Positions 20,551 through 30,661 of a DNA stretch of 64,000 nt are shown here, in pieces. A model generated the notes under the pieces. It was not told where the DNA came from, did not search any database, and worked only from the letters and a program-made list of their open reading frames with translations. Source of the DNA: Acetoanaerobium pronyense (GTDB lineage Bacteria > Bacillota > Clostridia > Peptostreptococcales > Filifactoraceae); contig NZ_JAGGLI010000010.1 of the NCBI RefSeq assembly GCF_017874355.1, positions 1-64,000 on the forward strand, read 5' to 3'. Within the stretch, counting starts at the first letter, position 1; the number at the start of each line of letters is the position of its first letter. The translations under genes and the position numbers were made by a program.

Positions 20551-20795
20551 AAAAAATCCGTCTCCTGAAAACAAGAGACGGATATATATCCGTGGTACCA
20601 CTCTAATTGAAGACGTTCGTGCACAAACGTCAACCACTCGAAACTTTTAACGGTTGTTACCGTGCCTTTATACTACTCTTCCAAAGGCATCCTCAGGGGC
20701 CCTCTTCAATCAAGTTAGACTACCGATCTTCCACTCTGTATCGGCTCGCTGGAGACATACCTTGACTTACTGTTCCCTTCTTAGGACTGAATTTG
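20551..20795 (-). promoter_or_regulatory. T-box riboswitch upstream of argG
   Basis: The minus-strand leader shows the conserved T-box AGAGTGGTACCACGG at 20604-20590, an antiterminator/terminator switch with a 12-bp stem (20556-20567 with 20572-20583) and a T run, and a stem I with loop-E strands AGTA (20772-20769) and GAA (20707-20705). A helix below TCCT/AGGA with a kink-turn-like GA bulge also fits. The bases after GAA read GAGGGC, so the specifier is GAG (Glu) or, shifted by one, AGG (Arg). The UGGU of the T-box pairs best with a tRNA having A at position 73. An uncharged tRNA should promote read-through into argG. Confidence 0.9.
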
Positions 20796-20807
20796 CAATT
20801 TTTTATG

Positions 20808-20837
20808 ATTATAGAGGCATAGCATACCCCTTGTCAA
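20808..20837 (-). promoter_or_regulatory. Consensus sigmaA promoter for the arg operon
   Basis: On the minus strand TTGACA (20837-20832) and TATAAT (20813-20808) are both exact consensus, with an 18-base spacer. The start would fall about 10 bases upstream of the T-box stem I. Confidence 0.85.
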
Positions 20838-21059
20838 CAATAAAAATAAAATTTTATAACTAATGATTTTTAAAATGTCCTATAATTTCATTAAAATTTA
20901 CCTTATATATCTTTAAAAAAACATTTTCCCATCCAAGGAAAAAAATTAAAAAAACTTTTTTTAATTTTTAATTTTTCCCTGTGGTTTTAGGTCGATTATT
21001 CAAAAAAATAATAATTTGCTGTGATATACTTTTAAATACATAAGGATTGGAGGAATGAA

Positions 21060-21515
21060 ATGAAAACTATTATAAAAAAATTTGAAGAGCTAAGCACAAG
21101 AGAATTATATGAGATATTAAGGCTTAGGGTAGATGTATTTGTAGTAGAGCAAGAGTGCGCATATCCTGAGATAGACGGAAAGGACATAGGCTCTATCCAA
21201 CTTTATTTTGAAGAAAATAGTGAGATCATCGCATATATGAGAATACTTCCAAAGGGAATGAGCTATGAGAGCGCATCACTTGGAAGGGTTATTGTAAAGG
21301 GAAATCATAGAGGGAAAAAACTTGGGAACCTTCTTCTTGAAGAAGGACTTAAATATATTGATAATGTCATGAAGGAGGATATAGTTACTATAGGAGCACA
21401 GGAGCATCTTGAAAATTTTTATGAAGAATTTGGCTTTGTAAAGATATCTCCCATGTATCTTGAGGATGGAATAAAGCATATAGATATGAGAAGGGAAATT
21501 TCCAAAGGTGAGTGA
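21060..21515 (+). CDS. GNAT acetyltransferase (ElaA-like)
   Basis: A 151-residue GNAT protein. The N-terminal LRLRVDVFVVEQECAYPEID resembles ElaA-family acetyltransferases, and SLGRVIVKGNHRGKKLGNLL is the acetyl-CoA-binding segment. The acceptor is unknown. It has a GGAGG ribosome site. The next gene begins inside its last codons, so the two are translationally coupled. The pair sits between two inverted T-box leaders. Confidence 0.85.
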   Translation: MKTIIKKFEELSTRELYEILRLRVDVFVVEQECAYPEIDGKDIGSIQLYFEENSEIIAYMRILPKGMSYESASLGRVIVKGNHRGKKLGNLLLEEGLKYIDNVMKEDIVTIGAQEHLENFYEEFGFVKISPMYLEDGIKHIDMRREISKGE

Positions 21516-21861
21516 AAAGTTAAATGATAATAGTAATGGAAAATTAGAGGATTTTGCAAAAAAAGATTCTAGTGATTCCATAAAAAAATACTATGTATAT
21601 ATTTTAAGGTGCATAGACAGTACTCTCTATACTGGTTATACAGTTGATTTAAAAGAGAGAATCAAAAAACATAATATGGGAGTTGCATCTAAGTACACAA
21701 GAGCAAGGCTTCCAGTGGAAATGGTTTATTCTGAAGAACTAAGCACAAAGAGTCTAGCCATGAAAAGAGAAATTCAGATTAAAAAATTTAAAAAAGCCGA
21801 AAAAGAAAATATGATTAAGAAAAATATGATTAAAGAAAATTTAAATAAAGAGCTTAAATAA
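21508..21861 (+). CDS. GIY-YIG domain nuclease-like protein
   Basis: 117 residues with a GIY-YIG core: YYVYILRCIDSTLYTGYT, then KERIKKHNMGVASKYTRARLPVEMVY, as in the small YhbQ/UPF0213 family. An N-terminal extension of about 25 polar residues and a lysine-rich tail flank it. In this family cellular function is poorly known; nuclease activity on DNA ends or structured DNA has been proposed. The GTG start overlaps the upstream stop by 8 bases, implying coupling. A later start near the domain cannot be excluded. Confidence 0.8.
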   Translation: MSEKLNDNSNGKLEDFAKKDSSDSIKKYYVYILRCIDSTLYTGYTVDLKERIKKHNMGVASKYTRARLPVEMVYSEELSTKSLAMKREIQIKKFKKAEKENMIKKNMIKENLNKELK

Positions 21862-22017
21862 AGAACTTAAATAAAAAAACTAAATACAGATAATATTCTC
21901 TAAAACTAAAAATTAGGAAATTCAAAAAAATATTTTTTTCACGTGGAAAAATCACGAATTATCAATAGCTTGATGACTATGATTACTTAGCCAAAAATAT
22001 TTTTTTAAAAAAACCCC

Positions 22018-22047
22018 TTGACTTATCCCTCGGAAAATCATTATAAT
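22018..22047 (+). promoter_or_regulatory. SigmaA promoter for carAB
   Basis: TTGACT (22018-22023) and TATAAT (22042-22047) with an 18-base spacer, directly upstream of the second T-box leader. Confidence 0.75.
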
Positions 22048-22069
22048 TACCCTTAAAAAATAATCAGAA

Positions 22070-22307
22070 AATCCTGAGATGGGAAAAGTAAATTGAGGTA
22101 TGTCTCCAGCGAGCCGATACAGAGTGGAAGATCGGTAGTCTAACTTGATTGAACAGGGCCCCTGAGGATGCCTTTGGAAATATAGTATAAAGGCACGGTC
22201 ACCGCCGTTATGGTTATGAGAGGATAGTATAGAAACTTATACTGTCAATTAGAGTGGTACCACGGACATATAAGCTTCGTCTCTTTTTGGAGATGAAGCT
22301 TTTTTTG
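22070..22307 (+). promoter_or_regulatory. T-box riboswitch upstream of carA
   Basis: This leader repeats the argG T-box almost exactly over about 112 bases (22098-22209). It has AGTA (22087-22090), GAA (22151-22153), T-box AGAGTGGTACCACGG (22251-22265) and a terminator stem 22272-22283 with 22290-22301 plus a T run. After GAA the bases are CAGGGC, against GAGGGC in the argG copy. The specifier is therefore CAG (Gln) or, shifted by one, AGG (Arg), which both leaders share. The UGGU sequence is the same as in the argG copy. Uncharged tRNA should raise carAB expression. Confidence 0.9.
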
Positions 22308-22335
22308 CGGAATAAATCAATGGAAGGTGGATAAA

Positions 22336-23388
22336 ATGAAGGCTAAACTAATCTTAGAAAATGGACTAATCTTTGAGGGAAAAGGGTTCGGACACCTTGA
22401 AGATACTGTAGGTGAAGTAGTTTTCAATACTGCTATGACAGGATATGGAGAAATTCTTACAGACCCATCATATTACGGAGAAATCGTGGTAATGACATAT
22501 CCTCTTATAGGAAATTACGGGATAAACTTTGATGACTATGAGTCTAAAAAATGTCACCTTAAGGCTCTTGTGGTTAAAGAAAGATGTGAAATTCCAAACA
22601 ATTTTAGATGTGAACTTGACATAGACACATATCTGAAAAACCAAAAGGTAATTGGAATTGAGGGAATTGACACTAGAGCACTTACTAAAATAATTAGAGA
22701 AAATGGGAGTATGAAGGGCTATATAGCCCTAAGCGAAGTAGCAGAAAATGAGATAAAAGAGAAATTAAAAGGATTTTGTAACAAAGATGCCATAAAAAAG
22801 GTGAGTGTCAATGAAATAATAACAGTTTCAAATGGAAATGGACACCACATAGGGATATGGGATTTTGGAGTAAAAGAGAATATAGTAAGAGAATTTGCAG
22901 CAAGAGGTCATAAAGTTACTAAGCTACCATACGATATTACCGCTAAGGAAGTTGAAAAGTTAGGACTTGATTTACTATTCTTATCAAACGGCCCTGGAGA
23001 CCCAAAAGACTTATCTAGTGTTATAACCAATATAAAAGGCCTTGTAGGAAAAATTCCTATAGGGGGAATATGCCTAGGTCACCAGCTTCTGGCCCTTACC
23101 TTTGATGGAAGTACTGAAAAACTAAAGTATGGACATAGAGGTGGAAACCATCCAGTAAAAGACATGGAAGAAAATAAAATATACATTACATCTCAAAATC
23201 ATGGATACCACGTTGATATAGTACCTAAGGATATGGCTATAACCCACGTAAACCTCAATGATAATACGGTAGAGGGAATGAGACATAAAAACCTTCCAAT
23301 ATACAGCGTACAGTTTCACCCTGAGGCCTGCCCAGGACCAAAGGAAAACACATATATATTCGACAAATTCATAGAACTTATAGCGTAG
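22336..23388 (+). CDS. carA: Carbamoyl-phosphate synthase small (glutaminase) subunit
   Basis: About 350 residues: an N-terminal CarA domain, then a class I glutamine amidotransferase domain with the nucleophile in GGICLGHQLL and the catalytic His/Glu in FHPEACPGP. It supplies ammonia to CarB. A GTG at 22327 is in frame but overlaps the GGAAGG site; the ATG at 22336 is spaced correctly. It lies nine bases before carB, behind the T-box leader. Confidence 0.97.
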   Translation: MKAKLILENGLIFEGKGFGHLEDTVGEVVFNTAMTGYGEILTDPSYYGEIVVMTYPLIGNYGINFDDYESKKCHLKALVVKERCEIPNNFRCELDIDTYLKNQKVIGIEGIDTRALTKIIRENGSMKGYIALSEVAENEIKEKLKGFCNKDAIKKVSVNEIITVSNGNGHHIGIWDFGVKENIVREFAARGHKVTKLPYDITAKEVEKLGLDLLFLSNGPGDPKDLSSVITNIKGLVGKIPIGGICLGHQLLALTFDGSTEKLKYGHRGGNHPVKDMEENKIYITSQNHGYHVDIVPKDMAITHVNLNDNTVEGMRHKNLPIYSVQFHPEACPGPKENTYIFDKFIELIA

Positions 23389-23397
23389 GAGGAAAAT

Positions 23398-26300
23398 ATG
23401 CCGTTAGATAAATCTATAAAAAAAGTGCTTATAATAGGTTCAGGCCCAATAGTAATAGGACAGGCAGCAGAATTTGACTACTCAGGAACCCAGGCCTGCA
23501 AAGCCCTTAAGGAAGAGGGTATTGAAGTTGTACTTGCCAATAGTAACCCTGCCACCATAATGACAGATAGGGAAATGGCTGACAAGGTCTATATAGAGCC
23601 CCTTACTCCTGAATTTATAGAGAAGATAATAGCGAAAGAAAGACCAGATTCTCTCCTAGCTGGAATGGGAGGACAGACAGGGCTAAATCTAGCTGTACAG
23701 CTTTCGGATAAAGGAATACTTGAAAAATACAACGTAAGAGTTATTGGTACATCAATTGAATCCATAAAAAAAGGTGAAGATAGAGATCTTTTTAGAAAAA
23801 TGATGAATGAAATAAATGAGCCTGTAATCCAAAGTGATATTATAAATACAATGGATGAAGGTATAGCTCTTGCAGAAATCATGGGATATCCAATAGTTGT
23901 AAGACCGGCTTATACTATGGGTGGAAGCGGTGGAGGAATAGCAGAAAATCAGGACGAATTAAAGGAAATACTTTCTGTTGGACTAAAGCTTAGCCCAGTG
24001 AGCCAGGTACTACTTGAGAAGAGTATAAAAGGCTGGAAGGAAATAGAGTACGAGGTAATGAGGGACTCTAGCGGCAATAAAATATCTGTATGCAACATGG
24101 AAAACTTTGACCCAGTTGGAATTCATACAGGAGACAGTATAGTAGTAGCCCCGAGTCAGACCCTTTCAGACAAGGAATATCAGATGCTTAGAACATCGGC
24201 ACTTAACATACTTGAAGCTGTTGGAGTTGAGGGAGGATGTAACGTACAGTTTGCCCTTCATCCAGATAGCTTTGAATATGCAGTAATAGAGATAAATCCA
24301 AGGGTTAGCAGATCATCAGCCCTTGCATCTAAGGCAACTGGTTATCCTATAGCAAAAGTTGCTGCAAAGATTGCCCTTGGTTACACATTGGATGAAATAG
24401 AGAATTCTGTCACAAAGAAGACCTATGCATGCTTTGAGCCTGCCCTTGACTACGTGGTTGTAAAGATACCAAAGTGGCCATTTGACAAGTTTAAATACGG
24501 GAAAAAAGCTCTTGGAACCAAGATGATGGCAACTGGAGAAGTGATGTCCATTGGCTCAAACTTCGAATCAGCCCTTCTTAAAGGAATAAGATCCCTTGAA
24601 ATAAAAAAATATAACCTGGTTCATGAAAGTGCATCACTAAAATCCCTTGAAGAGCTCAAGGAAAGAGTACTTGTGCCAGATGATGAAAGACTATTTGATA
24701 TTTGCGAGATGCTAAGAAGAGGCTATCTAATAGATAAGATAGCTCAAATTACTGGAGTAGATAGATTTTTCCTAAATAAACTAAAGGGAATTATTGATTC
24801 AGAGGAAAAGCTAAAGACGATGACCCTTGATGACCTTGATAAAGAGACTCTTTTAAAGCTCAAGAAAAAAGGTTTTGCAGATAGAGGGATAGCTAGTCTT
24901 ATGGGTATTACTGAAGATCAGTTAAGAGAAAAAAGAATATCCATGAAAATCATGCCAGTATATAAGATGGTAGACACCTGTAGTGGTGAGTTTGAAGCCT
25001 TATCTCCATATTATTACTCTACATACGACGAATATGATGAAGTCATAGAGTCAGATAAAGAAAAGGTAATTGTGCTTGGCTCGGGACCAATAAGAATAGG
25101 CCAGGGAATCGAATTTGACTACTCATGCGTCCATAGCGTACTCTCACTTAAAAAAATGGGTTATGAAACAATAATGATAAACAACAACCCAGAAACTGTA
25201 AGTACGGATTTTGACATATCAGATAAGCTTTACTTTGAACCTCTTGCAGAAGAAGACGTAATGAACATAGTTGAAAAGGAAAAGCCCCTTGGTGTGATAC
25301 TACAGTTTGGAGGGCAAACAGCTCTCAAGCTTGGGAAATATCTTCAGGAAAAAGGCATAAAAATACTTGGAACATCATTTGATAGTATAGATATAGCAGA
25401 AGACAGAGACAGATTTGAAGAGCTTTTGGAAAAGCTAAATATTAAAAGACCTGAAGGTAAGGCAGTGAAAAAGGTTGATGATGGTATAACTGCTGCCAAA
25501 GAGCTTGGATATCCTGTACTTGTAAGACCATCATATGTTCTAGGAGGTCAAGGTATGGAGATTGCATACGAAGAACTATCCCTAAAGAAATACCTTGAAA
25601 ATGCATTTGAAGAAGATAGTGAAAACACTGTACTTATAGATAAATATCTCCTTGGAAAAGAGCTTGAGGTTGATGCACTTTGCGATTCCCAGACGGTTCT
25701 TATACCAGGTATTATGGAGCATCTTGAAAGAGCTGGAGTTCACTCTGGAGATAGTATTACAGTATATCCTTCTCAAAATGTAAGTGAAGAGATTAAAGAA
25801 AAAATATACACCTGCACAGAAAAACTTGGACTTGCCCTAAATGTAAAGGGAATGATAAACATACAGTTTGTGGAATACGAAAATGAGCTTTATGTAATAG
25901 AGGTAAACCCAAGAGCCAGCAGAACAGTGCCATACATCAGCAAGGTTAGCTCAGTTCCTATAGTAGATGTGGCCACAAAAATCACTATGGGACAAACTCT
26001 AAAAGAGATGGGATATGAAGGTGGCGTATATAAAACTGCTGACAAGATAGCTGTAAAGGTACCTGTATTTTCAACTCAAAAGCTTCCACAGGTTGAGACT
26101 AGCTTGGGGCCTGAAATGAAATCAACAGGAGAGGTTCTTGGAGTAGGTTACACCCTTGAAGAAGCCCTTTATAAAGGATTTATAGGAGCATATAAGGATC
26201 CAGGATTTGACACTGGAAAGATATTTATAACCCTAAATGATAAAGACAAGGAAGGTTTTAAAGAGATGGCTTTATCTCTTAAAAACCTTGGATACAGCTT

Positions 26301-26607
26301 TATATCAACTGAAAATACAGCCAAGGCTCTAAAAAGCTGGGGAATAGATTCAGAGGTTGTAGAGAAACTTTCATCAGGGGATAATAAAATCCTAGATATC
26401 ATAAAAAATAGAGAAGTGGATTTTATAGTAAATACTGCTACTAAGGGAAATGATAGCTCAAGAGACGGTTTTAAAATCAGAAGACTAGGGGCAGAGTTCT
26501 CTATAGAGGTATTTACATCCCTAGATACTCTTGAAGCAATGCTTTACTACAAAACAAGAAAAGTTTCAGGAGAAGAGCTTCATGCAATAAACATATTTGA
26601 GGACTAA
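23398..26607 (+). CDS. carB: Carbamoyl-phosphate synthase large subunit
   Basis: A 1069-residue CarB with two homologous ATP-grasp halves: [17 protein letters not shown] at the N-terminus and [16 protein letters not shown] near residue 560, and [13 protein letters not shown] and [11 protein letters not shown] as ATP loops. The C-terminal MGS-like allosteric domain is present. It makes carbamoyl phosphate from bicarbonate, glutamine and ATP for arginine and pyrimidines. A good AGGAGG site precedes the ATG. The T-box upstream suggests that this copy is tied to arginine supply. Confidence 0.98.
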   Translation: MPLDKSIKKVLIIGSGPIVIGQAAEFDYSGTQACKALKEEGIEVVLANSNPATIMTDREMADKVYIEPLTPEFIEKIIAKERPDSLLAGMGGQTGLNLAVQLSDKGILEKYNVRVIGTSIESIKKGEDRDLFRKMMNEINEPVIQSDIINTMDEGIALAEIMGYPIVVRPAYTMGGSGGGIAENQDELKEILSVGLKLSPVSQVLLEKSIKGWKEIEYEVMRDSSGNKISVCNMENFDPVGIHTGDSIVVAPSQTLSDKEYQMLRTSALNILEAVGVEGGCNVQFALHPDSFEYAVIEINPRVSRSSALASKATGYPIAKVAAKIALGYTLDEIENSVTKKTYACFEPALDYVVVKIPKWPFDKFKYGKKALGTKMMATGEVMSIGSNFESALLKGIRSLEIKKYNLVHESASLKSLEELKERVLVPDDERLFDICEMLRRGYLIDKIAQITGVDRFFLNKLKGIIDSEEKLKTMTLDDLDKETLLKLKKKGFADRGIASLMGITEDQLREKRISMKIMPVYKMVDTCSGEFEALSPYYYSTYDEYDEVIESDKEKVIVLGSGPIRIGQGIEFDYSCVHSVLSLKKMGYETIMINNNPETVSTDFDISDKLYFEPLAEEDVMNIVEKEKPLGVILQFGGQTALKLGKYLQEKGIKILGTSFDSIDIAEDRDRFEELLEKLNIKRPEGKAVKKVDDGITAAKELGYPVLVRPSYVLGGQGMEIAYEELSLKKYLENAFEEDSENTVLIDKYLLGKELEVDALCDSQTVLIPGIMEHLERAGVHSGDSITVYPSQNVSEEIKEKIYTCTEKLGLALNVKGMINIQFVEYENELYVIEVNPRASRTVPYISKVSSVPIVDVATKITMGQTLKEMGYEGGVYKTADKIAVKVPVFSTQKLPQVETSLGPEMKSTGEVLGVGYTLEEALYKGFIGAYKDPGFDTGKIFITLNDKDKEGFKEMALSLKNLGYSFISTENTAKALKSWGIDSEVVEKLSSGDNKILDIIKNREVDFIVNTATKGNDSSRDGFKIRRLGAEFSIEVFTSLDTLEAMLYYKTRKVSGEELHAINIFED

Positions 26608-26610
26608 AGA

Positions 26611-26661
26611 AAAAGAGATTATAAAGGCTAATCAATTTAGCTAATATAATCTCTTTTTTCT
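26611..26661. terminator. Bidirectional terminator after carB
   Basis: A perfect 13-bp stem (26611-26623 with 26645-26657) with A and T runs outside. It separates carB (plus) from the chemotaxis receptor gene (minus). Confidence 0.85.
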
Positions 26662-26662
26662 T

Positions 26663-28312
26663 TTAAAGTGAAAATCTGCTGATATTAGTATCTAGCTCTT
26701 GAGATTTTTGGAACAGCTCCTCGGCTAGAGCACTCATCTGCTCCATAGAAGCACTTTGTTCTTCTGTTGAGGCAGATACCTCTTCAGAGGAGGCCGCATA
26801 ATCTGAAATTATAGCATTTATTTGATTAAGGTTTCCAATTATATTTTCCTTACTTTCATTTAAAAGATTTAGACTTTCTTTAACATCCATCAATTTGTTG
26901 TTGCTTGTATCAAAACTCAGCTGGACATTTTCTATAGAGCTTTGGACATCCTTTAGGACATCTTTACCTTTGCTGCTCTCATCCTTGCCTTTTTCTATGG
27001 ATTCCCTAGACTTTAGTATAGTTTCTTGAGTGTTCACTATAAGTTTAGAAATATCGGAAGCAGAATCAATAGACTGCTGGGCTAGTTTCCTTATCTCGTC
27101 AGCCACTACTGCAAATCCCCTTCCAGCCTCTCCAGCACGTGCTGATTCAATAGCTGCATTTAGGGCAAGAAGGTTTGTTTGATTAGCTATTGAATTGATT
27201 ACCCCTACTATTTTTCCGATTTGAGAAGATATGCTGTCCATATCTTTTATTATATGCATTGATTCTTCTGTACTTTGTGCTATAGTATCCATTTGAAGCT
27301 CCATACTCTTCATACTCTCAAGAACATTAGATACATCTACGCTCATATCTTGGGAGCTGTCCATAAGTTCAGATAGGTTATTATCTAATCCATCTACATT
27401 CTCTCCAATTGAAGAGGAGTTTTCCATGATATCTTCCATATAATGAACCTGTTTTTCAGAGCCTTCAGCAAGAGAAGAACTTGCTGATGCTATATGTTCA
27501 GATGTTTCTGTGAGCTGAGATGCAGAGTCGCTAATTTGAGAAGAAGTGGTTTTTACCATATTTGAAATATCCTGAATGCTTCCAACCATATCCCTGATAT
27601 TATCTCTCATAACCTTGAATCCTGCGGCCATTTTTCCAATCTCATCATTTCCATATTGAGGAACATCTATAGACAAATCTCCAGAAGATACATGAGAGCA
27701 GACAGTAGAAAGCTCATTGATTGGCTTTGTAATATGTCTTGATATTATAAGTAAAACTACAAATGCAATTGCCAGTATAATACTTGTAATAGTAACTGAT
27801 ACTGTAATCAGAGTAGATACAGATTTATATACATTTGCCATAGAAAGACCTATTATAAAAAATCTATTAGAGGAATGGTCATAAGGAATAGATACTGTAT
27901 AGACATTTATATTTTCCACAGCATAATAACTTTCTACTCCTCCAGATTCTCCTGTGGCTATGAGTGCAGTAAGGTTTGGATCATTCTCTTGAGTATTGGA
28001 TTTTGATGCATCACTATGATATACTACGTTATTGTCGCTGTCTATTACTGCAGCATATACAACGCTATCAGACATAGTAACTCCCGATAGATAATGATTC
28101 ACTTGGGAATCAGAATAAAAATTCATAAATTTAAGATTGTCGAGAGTGCTTTGAGCAAATGCTCCTCCATCTTCTTGCATTTGATTAAGTAGATATCCTC
28201 TTGCCACATATGTAGTAACACTTGCAATTAATATGTTGGATACTAAAACTATAAGAAGTGGAACTAACAGGACTTTGGTCCTTATTTTCATATTCTGTAT
28301 TCTCAATACCAT
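26663..28312 (-). CDS. Methyl-accepting chemotaxis protein
   Basis: 549 residues: a transmembrane helix near 15-37, an extracytoplasmic sensor of about 130 residues ([19 protein letters not shown] resembles single-Cache domains), a second transmembrane helix near 170-195, HAMP, then a long helical signalling domain with the hairpin tip [23 protein letters not shown]. It should report on an unknown ligand to CheA/CheW; no che gene is nearby. The start is uncertain: the ATG at 28312 is one base from the AAAGGCGG site, while a TTG at 28306 has better spacing. Confidence 0.93.
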   Translation of the reverse strand: MVLRIQNMKIRTKVLLVPLLIVLVSNILIASVTTYVARGYLLNQMQEDGGAFAQSTLDNLKFMNFYSDSQVNHYLSGVTMSDSVVYAAVIDSDNNVVYHSDASKSNTQENDPNLTALIATGESGGVESYYAVENINVYTVSIPYDHSSNRFFIIGLSMANVYKSVSTLITVSVTITSIILAIAFVVLLIISRHITKPINELSTVCSHVSSGDLSIDVPQYGNDEIGKMAAGFKVMRDNIRDMVGSIQDISNMVKTTSSQISDSASQLTETSEHIASASSSLAEGSEKQVHYMEDIMENSSSIGENVDGLDNNLSELMDSSQDMSVDVSNVLESMKSMELQMDTIAQSTEESMHIIKDMDSISSQIGKIVGVINSIANQTNLLALNAAIESARAGEAGRGFAVVADEIRKLAQQSIDSASDISKLIVNTQETILKSRESIEKGKDESSKGKDVLKDVQSSIENVQLSFDTSNNKLMDVKESLNLLNESKENIIGNLNQINAIISDYAASSEEVSASTEEQSASMEQMSALAEELFQKSQELDTNISRFSL

Positions 28313-28692
28313 ACCGCCTTTCTTCTATTTATTTTGAAAATTCAAATGATACTTAATATTATACTTCTGTAAAAACAATTTAACAAGGATTTAATATTAA
28401 ACAAAAAAAATAAATAATATATATAGAAATAATCATAATACACAATATACATATAATCTATAACTACAAGAGGATATAATAAAAATAAGGGACTTATTTA
28501 ATTTTAAAGATAAAAAATTATCACAAAGTAAGAATAAGATTTAAATATTAAGGGTATGGATAAAGTAATATTTATGAGTCAAAAATATCAAATAAGAAAA
28601 AAACTTGGGAGATAAAGCCTATCCATATTTTCTGCATTATCCCGATATATATTCTATGAAAAAAGAAAATAGAACAGGAGATGAAATAATCT
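28313..28692. other. Divergent intergenic region with the receptor promoter
   Basis: 380 AT-rich bases between the chemotaxis receptor and the first HD-GYP-like gene. It holds the sigmaA promoter at 28358-28386. I find no clear promoter for the rightward gene and no other feature. Confidence 0.5.
28358..28386 (-). promoter_or_regulatory. SigmaA promoter for the chemotaxis receptor
   Basis: Minus-strand TTGTTA (28386-28381) and TATAAT (28363-28358) with a 17-base spacer, about 45 bases from the start codon. A flagellar sigma factor site was not found. Confidence 0.75.
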
Positions 28693-29721
28693 ATGAGAAT
28701 ATCCATAAAAGAACTTCAAAAAGGGATGATAATTAACGCAGACATATTTAGCAAAAAAGGAGCTCTTCTTTTATATAAAGGATTTAAAGTAGAAAATCCT
28801 GAACTTGTATCAATAGTACTAAAAAGAAATGAAATTTCGGAAATTGAAATAAGAGAAGAAGAAACCTCAAAAGGCGAGATTGAAATAGTTGAATCAGAAG
28901 ATCTTAAGGAAAGAATAGAGCATGAAGTAAATCTATTTAAAGAAGAATTCTCAGAGGTTATAGAAAGCTTAAAGGGTGAAGTCCTTGCATTTAAGGAGAG
29001 CAAGGATATATCAAGCATTACTGATTTGGAAAAAGGGGCAGAGATTGCAAAGGAGCATGAAAATTCTGTTCTGACTATCTTGCAATTAGTAGAAGAAATA
29101 AAAAGAGAAAATAAAGATGAGTATTCTAATATGCTTGAGACCTCCCTTATATCCTATTCTTTAGGAAAATGGCTTGGTTTTAATGAAAATGAATTAAAAG
29201 AAATATGTGAAGCCTCGCTTCTTAGCTCGATACTTGCATATGTAGGCTTCGACAAGGAGCTAAAGATCAAAGAAATGCTTTCAGGACTTGAAAATATATC
29301 AGAGGATGTACTTGAGGGAGCATTATCAAGCCATGAAAGGACAGATGGCTCAGGCTATCCGAAGGGACTTACAAAGGATGATATTCATCCATATGCAAGA
29401 GTCATTGGAGTGGCAGAGGTTTATCAGCTTCTTACAACTGAAAATGAGTTAAGAAAAAAGCTATCTGCATTTGAAGCTGTAAAGCTTATGGAAAGAGAAT
29501 ATATAACCAAGCTGGATGTAAAGACTCTTTATGTATTCCTTCACAGAATAGGCTCCAAATTTATCGGAAGCTCAGTAAAATTAAGTGATGGAAATTCAGG
29601 AGAGATAGTATTTGTTCCTGAAAACGAAGTATCTATGCCGTATATAAAACTAAAGGATGGAAAAGTGATTAACCTTCAAAGTGATGAGCATAAGGATAAA
29701 ATAATAATAGAGATTTTTTAG
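28693..29721 (+). CDS. Degenerate HD-GYP domain protein
   Basis: 342 residues: an N-terminal MRISIKELQKGMII segment as found before HD-GYP domains, a charged coiled-coil region near 60-130, then an HD-GYP-like domain. The HD motif is lost, with LLSSILAYV where LLHDIGK is expected, and the first metal histidine is also missing. The GYP part remains as SHERTDGSGYPKGL. It is therefore probably not a c-di-GMP phosphodiesterase, but could bind a ligand or partner. A paralogue lies 0.9 kb downstream. Its terminator is at 29798. The ATG follows AGGAG. Confidence 0.82.
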   Translation: MRISIKELQKGMIINADIFSKKGALLLYKGFKVENPELVSIVLKRNEISEIEIREEETSKGEIEIVESEDLKERIEHEVNLFKEEFSEVIESLKGEVLAFKESKDISSITDLEKGAEIAKEHENSVLTILQLVEEIKRENKDEYSNMLETSLISYSLGKWLGFNENELKEICEASLLSSILAYVGFDKELKIKEMLSGLENISEDVLEGALSSHERTDGSGYPKGLTKDDIHPYARVIGVAEVYQLLTTENELRKKLSAFEAVKLMEREYITKLDVKTLYVFLHRIGSKFIGSSVKLSDGNSGEIVFVPENEVSMPYIKLKDGKVINLQSDEHKDKIIIEIF

Positions 29722-29797
29722 AGCCCATATTTAATTTGGTGATAAATTAATCTTTCTTTCAAAAGACAAAGAAAATTTCAAATATATTTTAAAAAAA

Positions 29798-29841
29798 TAC
29801 CTCCATCTTAGACTAAATTAAGAATTTGAGGTGTTTTTTTT
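29798..29841 (+). terminator. Intrinsic terminator after the first HD-GYP-like gene
   Basis: An interrupted stem (core ACCTC 29799-29803 with GAGGT 29828-29832) followed by eight T. Confidence 0.6.
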
Positions 29842-29940
29842 GTAAAAATTAAGGGTTGATTTTATGGATTTTTTGCAGACTAAAAGAGCCGGATATGATA
29901 TATTAAATCAAAAGATAATCTAATGATTGGAGGTATGAAA

Positions 29941-30624
29941 TTGGAAAATCCAATAAAAGATAAAAAATTCATCCCAGTTATAGAATCAAAGCTACGTAAA
30001 AGGATAGTAGAGGTTCCTAAGGAGATATACGAAGCCAGTGGGATTAATATATTTGGAAAAAGAATCAAATCTCTTATATTTTCAACAGATGTGGCAATAA
30101 TAAAAAATTCCAATGCTGATGGTGTTATAGCGGTATATCCATTTACCCCTCAGCTATCTATAACTCACGCAATAATAGACGTTTCTCCAAGCCCTGTGTT
30201 TGCAGGTGTTGGTGGAGGGATTACTACGGGACAGAGGTCTATAGATATAGCTCTACATGCAGAGCTAAATGGAGCCTTTGGAATAGTTCTTAATGCACCT
30301 ACACCAAATGCACTTATAATGGAGATGAAAAAAAGGATAGATATTCCTATAGTAATTACAGTGGTTTCTGAAAAGGAAAATATAGAAGGGAGAATAAAGG
30401 CAGGAGTTTCTATATTTAACGTTTCGGGAGGAGCAAAGACTGCTCAAATTGTAAGAAATATCAGAGAAAGATTTCCTGAAGTACCAATAATAGCTACAGG
30501 TGGGCCTACAGTAGATAGTATCAGAGATACAATAAAAGCAGGAGCTAACGCAATAACCTATACTCCTCCAACAAGTGGAGAGCTATTTTCAGACATCATG
30601 GATAATTACAGAGAGACACTTTAA
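29941..30624 (+). CDS. TIM-barrel protein of unknown reaction
   Basis: About 227 residues of a small beta/alpha barrel. VFAGVGGGITTGQRS, IFNVSGGAKTAQIV and IIATGGPTVDSIRDTIKAGANAITYTPP resemble the phosphate-binding strands of ThiE/TrpF/NanE-like barrels. Relatives are often labelled only hydrolase; I do not know its substrate. The ORF can start at 29923 or 29935, but GGAGG at 29929-29933 fits best the TTG at 29941, giving MENPIKDKKF. It lies 37 bases before the second HD-GYP-like gene, so the two are probably in one operon. Confidence 0.65.
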   Translation: MENPIKDKKFIPVIESKLRKRIVEVPKEIYEASGINIFGKRIKSLIFSTDVAIIKNSNADGVIAVYPFTPQLSITHAIIDVSPSPVFAGVGGGITTGQRSIDIALHAELNGAFGIVLNAPTPNALIMEMKKRIDIPIVITVVSEKENIEGRIKAGVSIFNVSGGAKTAQIVRNIRERFPEVPIIATGGPTVDSIRDTIKAGANAITYTPPTSGELFSDIMDNYRETL

Positions 30625-30661
30625 TCAGAAAGAAAAATTTTAAGTGAAAGGAAGATTATTG

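Noticed and set aside
20409-20633. A 74-codon ORF over the argG T-box
   Set aside because: It runs through the structured leader and terminator; no ribosome site.
20910-20980. A/T-only inverted repeat of A and T runs near 20940-20975
   Set aside because: Low-complexity AT sequence can pair by chance; no GC pairs and no gene end nearby.
28600-28660. Flagellar sigma (SigD) promoter before the first HD-GYP-like gene, from CCCGATAT
   Set aside because: The TAAA element is at the wrong distance (24 bases) and the match is partial.
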